Below, piece by piece: positions 26,314-35,431 of a stretch of DNA of 64,000 nucleotides; position 1 is the first letter of the stretch, and each line of letters starts with the position of its first letter. Both the position numbers and the translations under genes were made by a program. Below the pieces are notes generated by a model that saw only the letters and a list, made by a program, of their open reading frames with translations, did not search any database and was not told the DNA's origin. Origin of the DNA: Nocardioides carbamazepini (GTDB taxonomy: Bacteria > Actinomycetota > Actinomycetes > Propionibacteriales > Nocardioidaceae); assembly GCF_024614185.1 (NCBI RefSeq), contig NZ_JAHTLF010000024.1, positions 103,745 to 167,744 on the forward strand, given 5' to 3'.

Positions 26314-26915
26314 TCGCCGGTATCGTCTTCGTCGCGGTCCTACCGCTCCTCGCGTGGGCACTTGGACACATGAGTCTGTGCAACATGCGTCGTTATCGCC
26401 ATGCACGACGCATGCCTCCGCTGCCGACCGCAGGTTCGTCACGCAGGGTTTCCCAAGGACCTTGGGACGGCTCGTGGCAACCGTGGCCCGAACCCAATCC
26501 GGACGCACTGCCGCCCGAGTTGGCCTGGCGATACGCCGACCTGTGTGCGAGCAAGGCGTCGAACCAAAGGCTGACGTCGGAGCTGACACTTCTCATCCTG
26601 GCCGCGGCGCTTGGCGCGGCAGTCCCCAAGCTGTTCACTCCCGCAGGAACCTCAGCGTCTTTCAGTGAGCAACTGCTCGTGGTCAGCCTGGTCCTCTGGT
26701 GCGTTGGCGCCATCGGCCTCCGGCGGCGCGCCTCCCACTGGGACAGAGTCGCGTCAGCCTACGACGAGACCGCGGCAATCGCAGCCGAGAATGCTCGAGT
26801 CAACGTCGAAGCGCGCGCTCAGGCTGTAGCCGAGGCCGTGGCAGCATCTCGTTGGTGGCGAAAAGTAGTCGCTCGTTTAGGCAGGGTTCTGCGGCGACGG
26901 CGATGGGCAGCTTAG
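26310..26915 (+). CDS. Membrane protein with cytoplasmic helical tail, unknown
   Basis: About 201 aa from GTG 26310, which overlaps the previous stop and so decides the start. One N-terminal helix, then two helices close together (about 92-110 and 122-140), and a charged helical C-terminal tail (DETAAIAAENARVNVEARAQ, then basic). The close helix pair plus helical tail recalls SLATT-type membrane effectors of defence systems, but I cannot confirm that. The 200 bases after it (26,916-27,114) hold nothing I can support. Confidence 0.5.
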   Translation: MIAGIVFVAVLPLLAWALGHMSLCNMRRYRHARRMPPLPTAGSSRRVSQGPWDGSWQPWPEPNPDALPPELAWRYADLCASKASNQRLTSELTLLILAAALGAAVPKLFTPAGTSASFSEQLLVVSLVLWCVGAIGLRRRASHWDRVASAYDETAAIAAENARVNVEARAQAVAEAVAASRWWRKVVARLGRVLRRRRWAA

Positions 26916-27114
26916 GGAAAGACACGAGCCGCTTGTTGAGCGTCTTGGCCACACGACGCGACGGTCGTTTCAAGTCGGCCAACCAGACATGTCAGGCGAC
27001 GGGAAGCCAGCCACCTGTTCGATTCCATGGATCCCATTGAAGCCACTTCCCGCGAGCGAGTACGCGGTCGAGAGGCCTGTAGTCGGCAGAGCAGCTTCGG
27101 CGGAGATCTCCCCG

Positions 27115-29076
27115 TCAACCCTTCCTGCCCGGCGGCCGGAGCCACGACTGCGGAATGAGTGCATCTCCGTCGCGCCAGATCTCGGTGATGGAATCCTGAA
27201 ACCACTGATCGCCTCTGAAGTCAGCGTGGTCGAATGCGATGATCTGCAGTCGTCCTTCGAGCGCAGCGACGACGTCGTACATCATCCTGTAGAGCTTTTT
27301 GGTGTTGTCGCGATCAGTATCGGAAAGTTCTTCCAAGTCGCCGCCGGTGATGCGGTCTCGCGGGAAAAAGGCCTGACTGGGCTGGTCTAGAACGAGAAAG
27401 CTCGGCACTGGACGCGCCGCTCTGATGAAGAAGTCCTGAAGCGCGAGGTATGCGGTCAGGTGATATCCGACCCAACTCATTCCGCTGCCAATGGCGCCAG
27501 CATCCATGTACGCAGGACCTTGCAGAGTGTCTGCCACGACCGTCAGTCGGTAGGGGTCGATCCTCACGCCATGCTCCGAATGCTCCAGCGGAAGGGCTCG
27601 TGCGAGCTCCGTCATACCCCGGCTGGCGATTGCGAGTTGAGACTGAACGGCTGACCGCAACGTTTCAGGATCGAGGTCCTCCGCGAGGGCCTCTGCGCGG
27701 GCGTTCAGCTCGTTGAGTTGCCTCTCGAGTACGGCGACGGCGACAACGGGATCGTTCGTCGCTGTCTCCAGGAACTGGGTGATCCGTCCCCGCACGAAGC
27801 TCTGATGGGTCGCGAGTCCGCGTGCCGCCTCGCGGCCTTCTTCGTCCTGGGCGAGGGCCTCGAGAGCTGTGTCGATGTCTGAGAGCTCGCGCCGGGCGGC
27901 ACGGCGTTGGTCCAGCAGCTCCGCTCGGGCAGTATCGATGAGAGGCCGGTCGCGTTGGGCCAGTTCGAGCCTTCGGGTGACGCGTGACAGGTGCGCTTGG
28001 ATGCTGTCGCTGCTGGGGTCTGCAGGTATGGGTCTGGCACAGAGCGGGCATGGTGCTTCATCAGTTGGGGCGTCTGGAACGAGTCCGATTGACGCAAGTC
28101 TCGCGCGATGCTCGTTGAGTTCCCTCCCGTAGGACGTGCTCACGTTGGCATAGTCATCCAGGCCGCGAAGCTTGTCGTTGAGCTCGCGGATGCGGTCGCG
28201 GAGATCGTTTCGTACCTGGACGAGTCGCTCAGTCTGTGCAAGATCGTCATCGTCGGCAATCGGGGTCAGTGGGTGGTCGCCCGATACGACGTTCGTGAGC
28301 AGGGTTGTCGCGTCGCCTGTCGTTAACGGCAGTGTGGTCGTCTCAATCAGGCCAGCGGATCGAGCCTGAGCGAGGAGACCGCTGATTCGTCCGAGTCCTT
28401 GTTCGCGTTCGTCCCGGGCGCGTTCGAGCTCAAGGTTCGTCTGCCGGATGCGTCGCCGCAGTCGGCTGAGTTCTTCGCGCTTCCTCAGCGCGTCCATTCC
28501 CTGCGCCCCGAGGAAGTAGGGCAGTGTGTCTCGGATAGCCTGCTTCTGGAAGTCACGGTTCTGGTGGTGGAATAGCAGATCTGGGTTCGCGATCTCCCCC
28601 TGCCTCTGGAAGCAGTAGTACAGAGCATGGCGGAGATTTGCAGCGAGCGGCCGGCGGGTGTGGCCCTCTGGTGGCACGAAGAGGTTGTCCTCGATACCGA
28701 CGAGTCCGCCTAGGTAGGCGACGAGTTCATCGGTGTTGATGTTGGTCAGCAGTGATTCGAACGGCGGCAGCTCCTGTAGTCCCACGGAGAGCATCACCTG
28801 GGTTGTGGTGACGCCATGTGCCGGGGCGGGGCGAGCCACGAAGAAGGCCGTCTCGCCGACGTGTGCTAGTAGGCCGTACCACGCGACCGTGTTCTGGATC
28901 GGACCAAGAGGAACATGAGGGCTGTCGTCGCACAGCAGAAAACGGAGGATCCCGATGAGGCTCGTCTTGCCGGTGCCAGAGTCCCCGGTGATGATGTTGA
29001 GCCGCCCGGGTTCGAAGTTGATCCGCCGGATGTCACCCGTCGCGTTGTACAGGGCCAATGTGTCGAGTTGCATCAT
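27115..29076 (-). CDS. ABC-three-component (ABC-3C) system ATPase, DUF3732-like
   Basis: 653 aa. P-loop GDSGTGKT (31-38) in an SMC/RecF-like N-terminus, a central coiled-coil region broken by a CPLCARPIP zinc-hook-like motif (near residue 350), and a C-terminal half with LVLDQPSQAFFPRD (Walker B/D-loop region). This is the ATPase of ABC-three-component defence loci. ATG 29076 was chosen because it forms an ATGA overlap with the middle-component stop. Transcribed opposite to the ICE backbone. Confidence 0.85.
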   Translation of the reverse strand: MMQLDTLALYNATGDIRRINFEPGRLNIITGDSGTGKTSLIGILRFLLCDDSPHVPLGPIQNTVAWYGLLAHVGETAFFVARPAPAHGVTTTQVMLSVGLQELPPFESLLTNINTDELVAYLGGLVGIEDNLFVPPEGHTRRPLAANLRHALYYCFQRQGEIANPDLLFHHQNRDFQKQAIRDTLPYFLGAQGMDALRKREELSRLRRRIRQTNLELERARDEREQGLGRISGLLAQARSAGLIETTTLPLTTGDATTLLTNVVSGDHPLTPIADDDDLAQTERLVQVRNDLRDRIRELNDKLRGLDDYANVSTSYGRELNEHRARLASIGLVPDAPTDEAPCPLCARPIPADPSSDSIQAHLSRVTRRLELAQRDRPLIDTARAELLDQRRAARRELSDIDTALEALAQDEEGREAARGLATHQSFVRGRITQFLETATNDPVVAVAVLERQLNELNARAEALAEDLDPETLRSAVQSQLAIASRGMTELARALPLEHSEHGVRIDPYRLTVVADTLQGPAYMDAGAIGSGMSWVGYHLTAYLALQDFFIRAARPVPSFLVLDQPSQAFFPRDRITGGDLEELSDTDRDNTKKLYRMMYDVVAALEGRLQIIAFDHADFRGDQWFQDSITEIWRDGDALIPQSWLRPPGRKG

Positions 29077-29582
29077 GGCCGCAGCCCCCATTGCGCTAAG
29101 GTTGTCGGCTCGTCGTTTCCTGATCCTCCGAGCCACTTACCGAGGAAGTCCGCGGCTCGCATGCATGATTCCCAATCGCCGGTTGGCTGAAGAGCACGCG
29201 AGCGACGTCGTAGGTGGCCTGCCTCTAGTGCGCCGTCGCGGGTTCCCAGCACCGCGTGGCGGATTCCAAAAATGATCGCCTCCGAGGTGACGCCGCGGAA
29301 TGACCGCACACGCACTGCTAGATCCGACAGGACCAAGGGATTCTCGCGCAACCAGCGGTGCATCGACCTCCCCACTGTGCCTGGCAAGGCGGTGCGAGTC
29401 GGCATGTGGAGTGCCGACGGCAGGACCAGGTATGCGTAGGTGAGTGGCATCAGGTGGCCTGCCTTGGATTCGAAGCCAGCACAAGCGCGGTTGAGCACCA
29501 CTGCACCGAAGGCCGGGTTGAACAATGCGCTTGCCTCAGTGTCGCCACGCACCGCTCTGCTGTGGTCGATCTCATCGGCCAT
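29073..29582 (-). CDS. ABC-3C system middle component
   Basis: 169 aa. Starts ALFNPAFGAVVLNRACAGFE, then HLMPLTYAYLVLPSALH, the winged-helix-like pattern of ABC-3C middle components. ATG 29582 overlaps the stop of the effector gene (TGATG), and its own stop overlaps the ATPase start, so the three are one operon. It presumably links ATPase and effector. Confidence 0.8.
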   Translation of the reverse strand: MADEIDHSRAVRGDTEASALFNPAFGAVVLNRACAGFESKAGHLMPLTYAYLVLPSALHMPTRTALPGTVGRSMHRWLRENPLVLSDLAVRVRSFRGVTSEAIIFGIRHAVLGTRDGALEAGHLRRRSRALQPTGDWESCMRAADFLGKWLGGSGNDEPTTLAQWGLRP

Positions 29583-30916
29583 CAGGCAACACCTGGCTGG
29601 GGCATCTCGGACTCTGGGGAGTCGAGCCGGTCCGTCAGCAGACGGAGCCAGTCAGGATGCCACCCGATTTCGAGGCGATCAGCCAGAATGTGCAACGAGC
29701 CGAGAGGGATGTACCCGGAGCGGACCTCGGGCCGAACCTCCGGGAGGGGGCGCTGTCCGAGCGCCATGTAGCGGTTGAGTGCCGCTCGTCGACTGGCTTC
29801 TTCATCTTGTTCATCAGCACTAGGTGGTTCCTCGATCGGCAGGAACACGCGCTTCCATTCCTCGACCAAGAGGCGGTCATAGTCCTTCAGATGCTCAGGA
29901 TCCAGCAGGTGTTCGCGCTGCCAGCGAGACCGCTGCTCGAAAGCACGATTGTGGTCGTAGACTGCCATCCTGATGCGTTCATGATGGAGCATGATGAGCC
30001 GCAGTTGCTCAACAAACACTCGGTCGTCCTGCGCCGCTTCCTCTGGCGTGGGCTCGGGAAGGTCTCCGTAGTCCAGAGGTAGATTCTCGTCTCGCAGCGA
30101 CTGCGCGATTCGATGGAGTTGGTTTTCCACCTCCACCATGTCGATCCAGTCGATGCTGCCAGTCGCGATCAGGTCGAGATGCTGGATCGCCCGGGCATGC
30201 CACCAACCGCGTAACCGCTCAACAAGGGCACGCCTCCGAAGCGCCGGAACGGTCTTCCTAACGGAGGCGACCAGCTGATCGGTCATGTCGGTCGCGCGAG
30301 ACGCACCTCCGAGAATGGTGACGCGGCACAGCAGCTCAAATCGCTGATCTGCGGTCAGATCGAGGAACCGGGTGTAGTAGGCAGCATGGTCGTCATTGCC
30401 CGCCTTGCGAGCAACTGCCTCGAGTTGCTGTTGCGCAGCGCGAACATCGTCGGCGGTTCGACTTTGCGCAAGGAGAGCCGCCGCCGTGGCGGCTGATGCG
30501 GAAGCGGTTGAAAACAACACGAGCTCACAGTCGTTTTCTGCGGTCTCGATCCAGTTGTGCAGACTCTTCCAAATATCGGGACTGGAGTTGCCGAGGCTCC
30601 CCCGGCGGACGAGGTGATGCTTGGTCTGCCAGAGCTCGCGTGCCTCGATGCCTGACGGATCATCGAACTCGATGTCGTCCGCTGTCTCCATCGACAGCCG
30701 CAAGGTCACTTCATCGTCCATGCGCCGTAGGACGAGGAGGAGCCCGTACTCGACCTGAGCAAGGTACCCGAGAGCAGATCCTGCTGCACCGAATCGGCTA
30801 CTTTTACCGCTAGCTGCCACCTGCGGGACCGTAGCAGCGTTCCAACCGTCGCGAGGGGCAAATTCGCGAACCCTCGTCATGAATCCGAACGATGAGTCTC
30901 GACCCTTCGCTGGCAT
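29582..30916 (-). CDS. ABC-3C system effector with PD-(D/E)XK nuclease-like N-terminus
   Basis: 444 aa (start uncertain; ATG 30880 possible). After a variable N-terminus, GYLAQVEYGLLLVL, ETADDIEF (77-84) and ELWQTKHH (94-101) give the D...ExxxK layout of the DUF4297/Cap4-type dsDNA endonucleases, followed by a WKSLHNWI segment. The C-terminal half (about 240-444) would be the ABC-3C-specific interaction domain. It would be the toxic nuclease of an anti-phage or anti-plasmid system. Confidence 0.72.
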   Translation of the reverse strand: MPAKGRDSSFGFMTRVREFAPRDGWNAATVPQVAASGKSSRFGAAGSALGYLAQVEYGLLLVLRRMDDEVTLRLSMETADDIEFDDPSGIEARELWQTKHHLVRRGSLGNSSPDIWKSLHNWIETAENDCELVLFSTASASAATAAALLAQSRTADDVRAAQQQLEAVARKAGNDDHAAYYTRFLDLTADQRFELLCRVTILGGASRATDMTDQLVASVRKTVPALRRRALVERLRGWWHARAIQHLDLIATGSIDWIDMVEVENQLHRIAQSLRDENLPLDYGDLPEPTPEEAAQDDRVFVEQLRLIMLHHERIRMAVYDHNRAFEQRSRWQREHLLDPEHLKDYDRLLVEEWKRVFLPIEEPPSADEQDEEASRRAALNRYMALGQRPLPEVRPEVRSGYIPLGSLHILADRLEIGWHPDWLRLLTDRLDSPESEMPQPGVA

Positions 30917-30992
30917 CGGATCCCGCTGCCAAAGACCTCCAGCGCCCAGGACAGGCGTCGATGCCCGCCGAAATGCGACACCTCAGATTGCG

Positions 30993-31748
30993 CTATTCGG
31001 CGACAAGCCGCCGTGCAAGCCTAGCCACGAGTTGACGGTCCGCGTTCGAGAGCTTCGCCAGGTCCTTGAGGATTCCCTGCGCCCACTGCAGGTCGTGTCC
31101 ATCAGCGGCAGGGCGATTCACCAGCGGGAAGTAGGTCGTGTCCAACTCGTCGGAACCGGGATCAAGGACAACCAGGATTCGCGCTGACTCCAGGGCGCTT
31201 AGGACCGCCGGGCCAAGGTCCGAATGGTTGTGGCCATCGCGACACAGAGGCGCAACCACGTCCGCGCCCAGGTACTCGCTCGTCGGACGCGTCAGGTGGG
31301 GCAGCACTGCCCCCGCCGCGAGGTTTAGAGCTTGGCCAGCTTGCACGGGCGTGCAGAGATGTGGCCTGACCAGACTGAGCACCTGAAGCGCGTCTCCACG
31401 GAACGGGGTCACTTTCCCCGACTCCCAGCGCTCGATGGTGGCTCTTCCCAGTCCACACAGTTCTGCGAAGTCCGTCTGCGCGAGGGCGAACGATCCGCGC
31501 AAGCCGCGGACGACGGCAGGCCAATCGGTGGCGATGGGCCACTCTGGTGCGAAATCGGTATGGAAGACGGTGGCGTAGAAGTAGGACTCGAAAGCGTCGC
31601 TGCCACGGCCGCTGCGTCCATTGCGATGGTTTGCGTGCTCGACGAACTGGGACGGTGTCCGCTGCTGCGCTTGCGGACTGCCAGGAAACGCGGCCCCACG
31701 GGCGTCGGCGTAGGTTGCGACGCGTGTGTCGAATCGGTCCACCATCAC
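30993..31748 (-). CDS. XRE-type regulator of the ABC-3C locus
   Basis: 251 aa; GTG 31748 or ATG 31745. The helix-turn-helix is around residues 92-118 (AQTDFAELCGLGRATIERWE), followed by a C-terminal region with no recognised fold. Two inverted repeats overlap and precede its start codon, so it probably represses itself and perhaps the divergent gene. It lies 76 bases upstream of the effector gene on the same strand. Confidence 0.75.
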   Translation of the reverse strand: MMVDRFDTRVATYADARGAAFPGSPQAQQRTPSQFVEHANHRNGRSGRGSDAFESYFYATVFHTDFAPEWPIATDWPAVVRGLRGSFALAQTDFAELCGLGRATIERWESGKVTPFRGDALQVLSLVRPHLCTPVQAGQALNLAAGAVLPHLTRPTSEYLGADVVAPLCRDGHNHSDLGPAVLSALESARILVVLDPGSDELDTTYFPLVNRPAADGHDLQWAQGILKDLAKLSNADRQLVARLARRLVAE

Positions 31749-31785
31749 AGAATAAGTGATGGTGGAACCATCGCACTAGTGATGG
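31742..31785. promoter_or_regulatory. Pair of inverted-repeat operators
   Basis: CCATCAC-N7-GTGATGG (31742-31762) and CCATCGCAC-TA-GTGATGG (31768-31785) lie side by side between the divergent XRE gene and the 31877 gene. The first overlaps the regulator start codon. Centre-to-centre spacing is about 25 bases. Confidence 0.65.
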
Positions 31786-31876
31786 AACAATTGAGCCGCG
31801 GGACGCTCGAGCCTTTGGCCCGACCTAGCCGCCCGGCTCTCCCGCCCCACACCGGCCACCAGCAGAAGGAACGACG

Positions 31877-32179
31877 ATGGCGCCAACTACTGCGGTAGAG
31901 CTGATGGGAACCGGGGCGTGGGCCTTGGTCGCGTGCTTGCTCGGTTCCCTCACCGTTGTATCCGTGACCTGTCTCGTCTTGGCACGCCAACCGAACGCCG
32001 TTGCCCTCGTCCGGGCGTTCGCTGAAGTTCTGCGAAGCTTGCGGATCCCTCCGGGCCAACATCCAATGCGAAGTGATGCTGCCCTACCGCTCCACTTGGC
32101 AGCCGAGCGCTACCCGCCCCAGGGCACCGGCAGGAATCAGAGCCGTTTCCTGCCGTACCCGCGAGGGAACGAGCGATAG
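31877..32179 (+). CDS. Small membrane protein, unknown
   Basis: 100 aa, ATG 31877 with AGAAGGAACG upstream. One hydrophobic helix (about 13-37) and a soluble C-terminus ending in Pro/Arg-rich residues. Divergent from the XRE gene and likely sharing its operators. No family recognised. Confidence 0.5.
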   Translation: MAPTTAVELMGTGAWALVACLLGSLTVVSVTCLVLARQPNAVALVRAFAEVLRSLRIPPGQHPMRSDAALPLHLAAERYPPQGTGRNQSRFLPYPRGNER

Positions 32180-32218
32180 GACCACGGAGAGATCACACGC
32201 TGGCATGACGGAGGATCT

Positions 32219-33010
32219 ATGTCGCTACTCATCACTCTCGCCGGTTTGCTCTTCCAGCCTCGCTCGGCACCAACCGAGGACCGCTACCTGCGACTCTCAT
32301 GGTTCCTCGCCCCGATCGCCGTGTTCGCTGTGATTGTGGACAAGCCTGTCAGCGTCCTAATCGGGAAGGCACTGCACGGGGTGGTCCCGGCGAACCTGAT
32401 CCCGTCGATGGATACGCCGCCGATTCTGGAGGTAAGAAGCCAAGCCGCCAGCGGGTGGCTCGTCGGCACGGCCGTTCTACTTGTGGTCGGGGCGTGCATC
32501 GTGATCACCGCCCAAGAGCAGTTCGATCTCCGGGGGACGATTCACCGTGCCGATCTCCTCCGCGGTGCCCGAGTGCTTGCAACCACCTGGCTGCTCGTCG
32601 CTGCCGCGACCCAAGTGGGCTCGCTGCGCCAACTCGGCATCGACGCCCAGGCGACTCTGTCAGGACGGGGGCCATCCGCCCAGAACCTTGTGATCGCCAG
32701 TGTGGCGCTGGTCCTCAGTGTCGCGCTCGTCCTCGCAGCAGACCGCTGGGAGGGGCCGCACCTTGTTCTGCGCGCGGTTTGGGTCGTCGTCCGGATTCCC
32801 GTGCGTCGTGCACTGGGCGGAGTCCTGGCACTGGCGACCTCGCTGTACGTAGCTACCGTCGCGACGGCGCTGTGGCCGCTGTCCTACCCCATGCGCCTGG
32901 TCCCGTTACTGGTCGGCATCACCCCCGACTCCGTCCTCCGCGACGAGCTTGCATCGCTGCCCGACCCTCCGACCGGAGCGGCAGTGGTGCCTCTTCGCGG
33001 CCAGTTCTGA
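32219..33010 (+). CDS. Polytopic membrane protein, unknown
   Basis: 263 aa with about five or six hydrophobic stretches (near 25-45, 75-97, 115-130, 155-175, 195-220, 225-240). No motif recognised. Last gene of the first cargo block. The 439 bases after it (33,011-33,449) contain no convincing gene; short frames on both strands there look like chance or a decayed remnant at the cargo border. Confidence 0.5.
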   Translation: MSLLITLAGLLFQPRSAPTEDRYLRLSWFLAPIAVFAVIVDKPVSVLIGKALHGVVPANLIPSMDTPPILEVRSQAASGWLVGTAVLLVVGACIVITAQEQFDLRGTIHRADLLRGARVLATTWLLVAAATQVGSLRQLGIDAQATLSGRGPSAQNLVIASVALVLSVALVLAADRWEGPHLVLRAVWVVVRIPVRRALGGVLALATSLYVATVATALWPLSYPMRLVPLLVGITPDSVLRDELASLPDPPTGAAVVPLRGQF

Positions 33011-33449
33011 GAAGGCGCGGCCGCAAGGCCTGGTCGGCGGACTCTCACACCAACGCTTCCCCTTCGTCAGCCATCACCGCTGGGAGTAGTTCGACCGTTT
33101 GCCGTCTGGACTTCGCGGCGCCCACGTTTTGGCAGGTCTTCGGAACGTGAGGAGGCGCAAGGCGTTTTTCCCATGAACCAGGCCGAATGGGGAGCCCACC
33201 TCGGCGAATACGTCGAGGCCAAGACGCGGACCCAGGAGAGAAGCCAACACGTCGCGCCACAGGTCACTCGCGCTGCACCGATGAACCCACCCGCCTGGCC
33301 CGGCCCAACAGGGGCAACCTGCACTTTCAGGCTCAAACAGCATCTGTAGGGCTCGCCGGCGGCGGATCAAACCGGTATGCCGGCCACGCCACGGCCGGCG
33401 CCGTGGGCGTACCTCATCGGCGAAACGAACCCTCGCCGAGGAGTCCCCG

Positions 33450-33920
33450 ATGCCGACCTTCACCCATCCAGCCGACGACGCCGCCGAGGCGCAACAGGCT
33501 CTTCGCGGGCTCGCCCATGCAACCCGGATCGTCAGCGACTCCTCGGACATCTACCGTGTCCTCGGGGCCCTCACCGATGGCCTCGGATCCCTGTCACAGG
33601 CACTGCACCAGTTGGCCGGCTTCCACGACCGCACGCCAGACCAGCCTGATCCGACCTGGCCGGACGCAACCGACGGGACCAGGGAGACCCGGGTCGTGTC
33701 GTTCCTCAGTCGCGAGGATCGAGCGGCGTCGTGTCAGGTCTCGTGGGAGCTGCATCGGGCGGCCGAGATGGTGCGACAGGTCTGTGGGGTCATCGGCCGT
33801 GCCCACGAGGCCGAGTCCACCATCACCTACCCCCATATCCCCCACCCGACGAGCGGTCCCCGCGGGATCCACCGAGCGGCCGTCTCTCGCCCGGATGTCG
33901 GACCGGGGCTGTCCCTGTGA
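33450..33920 (+). CDS. Conserved ICE protein of unknown function
   Basis: 156 aa, ATG 33450 with GAGGAG upstream. Helical N-terminal half (AAEAQQALRGLAHATRIV, then LSQALHQLAGFHDR). It sits just before the VirB4 gene with a GTGA overlap, so it is part of the transfer operon. No domain recognised. Confidence 0.65.
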   Translation: MPTFTHPADDAAEAQQALRGLAHATRIVSDSSDIYRVLGALTDGLGSLSQALHQLAGFHDRTPDQPDPTWPDATDGTRETRVVSFLSREDRAASCQVSWELHRAAEMVRQVCGVIGRAHEAESTITYPHIPHPTSGPRGIHRAAVSRPDVGPGLSL

Positions 33921-35431
33921 CACCGATGAACCCGGACACCCCGGACCAGCGCAGCCGGCTCCACTCAAGTGTCCTGGTAGCCCCCTCACGGGAGAGCCGT
34001 CGCGACCGCAAGGCACGCAGAGCAGCTGCCCGAGCACTGGTCGCGCAGGATCGCGGCGTCACGCGAGACAAGGCACAGGCTCGGGCGTCCCGGTTGGCGG
34101 CGGAGAAGCGCGGCACCGTCGTACTCCCCCGCTCCGGCGAGCCGGGCCCCGCTGCCCTGCGCACCCCCGGGCGACTTCGCCTGCCGCGCCACCAGGACAC
34201 CTCGGCCACCCTGGCCGGATCCTACCCGTTCCTGGCCGAAGGCGGTCTCGGCAGTGAAGGGGTGTTCGTCGGTCACGACATGTACTCCGGCTCGTCCTTC
34301 GTCTACGACCCGTGGGTGCTCTACAACCGCGGGCTGATCACCGCACCCAACGTCGTGCTGGCCGGCATCGTCGGCTCCGGAAAGTCATCGCTCGCCAAGA
34401 GCCTCTACACCCGCTCCATCCCGTTCGGACGCCGCGTGTACGTGCCCGGAGATCCCAAGGGCGAGCACACTCCCGTCGCCGAAGCGGTCGGGGGACGCGC
34501 GATCGCGCTCGGGCCAGGAATGTCGAACCGGCTCAACCCACTCGACGAGAGCCACCGCCCCGACGGCCTCGATGACGGCCGGTGGGCCAGCCAGGTCGCC
34601 TCGCGCCGACGTGACCTCATCGGCGCCCTCACCGAGACCGTGCTCGACCGCCACCTCACACCCCTTGAGCACACCGCCGTCGACATCGCGCTGGACCGCA
34701 CCGTCCGCTCCGCCGACGTGCCCGTTCTCCCCCGAGTGGTCGACCACCTCCTCGCCCCCGACCCCAGGGACGACCACGACGGGCGACTCGGCGAGGACGG
34801 CCGGCTCGTCGGTCACGCGCTTCGGCGCCTCGTCGCCGGCGACCTCGCCGGGCTCTTCGACGGCCCCTCCACTGTTACCTTCGACCCCACACTCCCGATG
34901 ATCTCCCTCGACCTGTCCCGGGTGAGCGAGAATGCGACCCTGATCTCGGTGCTGATGACCTGCGCCTCAGCGTGGATGGAGTCCGCACTCATGGACCCCG
35001 CCGGCGGCCAACGCTGGGTCGTGTACGACGAAGCGTGGCGACTCATGTCCCACCCAGCACTGCTGCGCCGCATGGACGCCCACTGGCGCCTCGCGCGCCA
35101 CTACGGGATCGCCAACATGCTGATCTTCCACAAGCTCACCGACCTCGACAACGTGGGTGACTCCGGCTCCGCCCTGCGCGCCCTCGCGTCCTCACTGCTC
35201 GCGAACGCCGAGACCCGGATCGTGTACCGCCAAGAGTCCGACCAGCTCGGTGCGACCGCCCACGCGCTCGGCCTCACAGGCACCGAGCAATCTCTCCTGC
35301 CCACCTTGGGCACCGGACAGGGGCTGTGGCGGATCAAGCACCGCTCCTTCGTGGTCCAGCACCAGCTGCACCCCGCCGAGCTCGAACTCTTCGACACCAC
35401 AGCCCGCATGACAGGCGGCGATTCCCGATGA
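33917..35431 (+). CDS. VirB4-type T4SS ATPase
   Basis: 504 aa from GTG 33917 (GTGA overlap decides the start). P-loop GIVGSGKSS (150-158), Walker B WVVYDEAW in the second half, then TDLDN and ALASSLLANAETRIVYRQ, typical of the VirB4/TraE AAA domain. It is shorter than a full VirB4 because the N-terminal part is supplied by the separate SCO6880 gene. It powers the conjugation channel. Stop overlaps ardC (ATGA). Confidence 0.88.
   Translation: MTPMNPDTPDQRSRLHSSVLVAPSRESRRDRKARRAAARALVAQDRGVTRDKAQARASRLAAEKRGTVVLPRSGEPGPAALRTPGRLRLPRHQDTSATLAGSYPFLAEGGLGSEGVFVGHDMYSGSSFVYDPWVLYNRGLITAPNVVLAGIVGSGKSSLAKSLYTRSIPFGRRVYVPGDPKGEHTPVAEAVGGRAIALGPGMSNRLNPLDESHRPDGLDDGRWASQVASRRRDLIGALTETVLDRHLTPLEHTAVDIALDRTVRSADVPVLPRVVDHLLAPDPRDDHDGRLGEDGRLVGHALRRLVAGDLAGLFDGPSTVTFDPTLPMISLDLSRVSENATLISVLMTCASAWMESALMDPAGGQRWVVYDEAWRLMSHPALLRRMDAHWRLARHYGIANMLIFHKLTDLDNVGDSGSALRALASSLLANAETRIVYRQESDQLGATAHALGLTGTEQSLLPTLGTGQGLWRIKHRSFVVQHQLHPAELELFDTTARMTGGDSR

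Noticed and set aside
33067..33550. Minus-strand frames before the 33450 gene
   Set aside because: They overlap a plus-strand transfer gene, have no ribosome site and no recognised motif.
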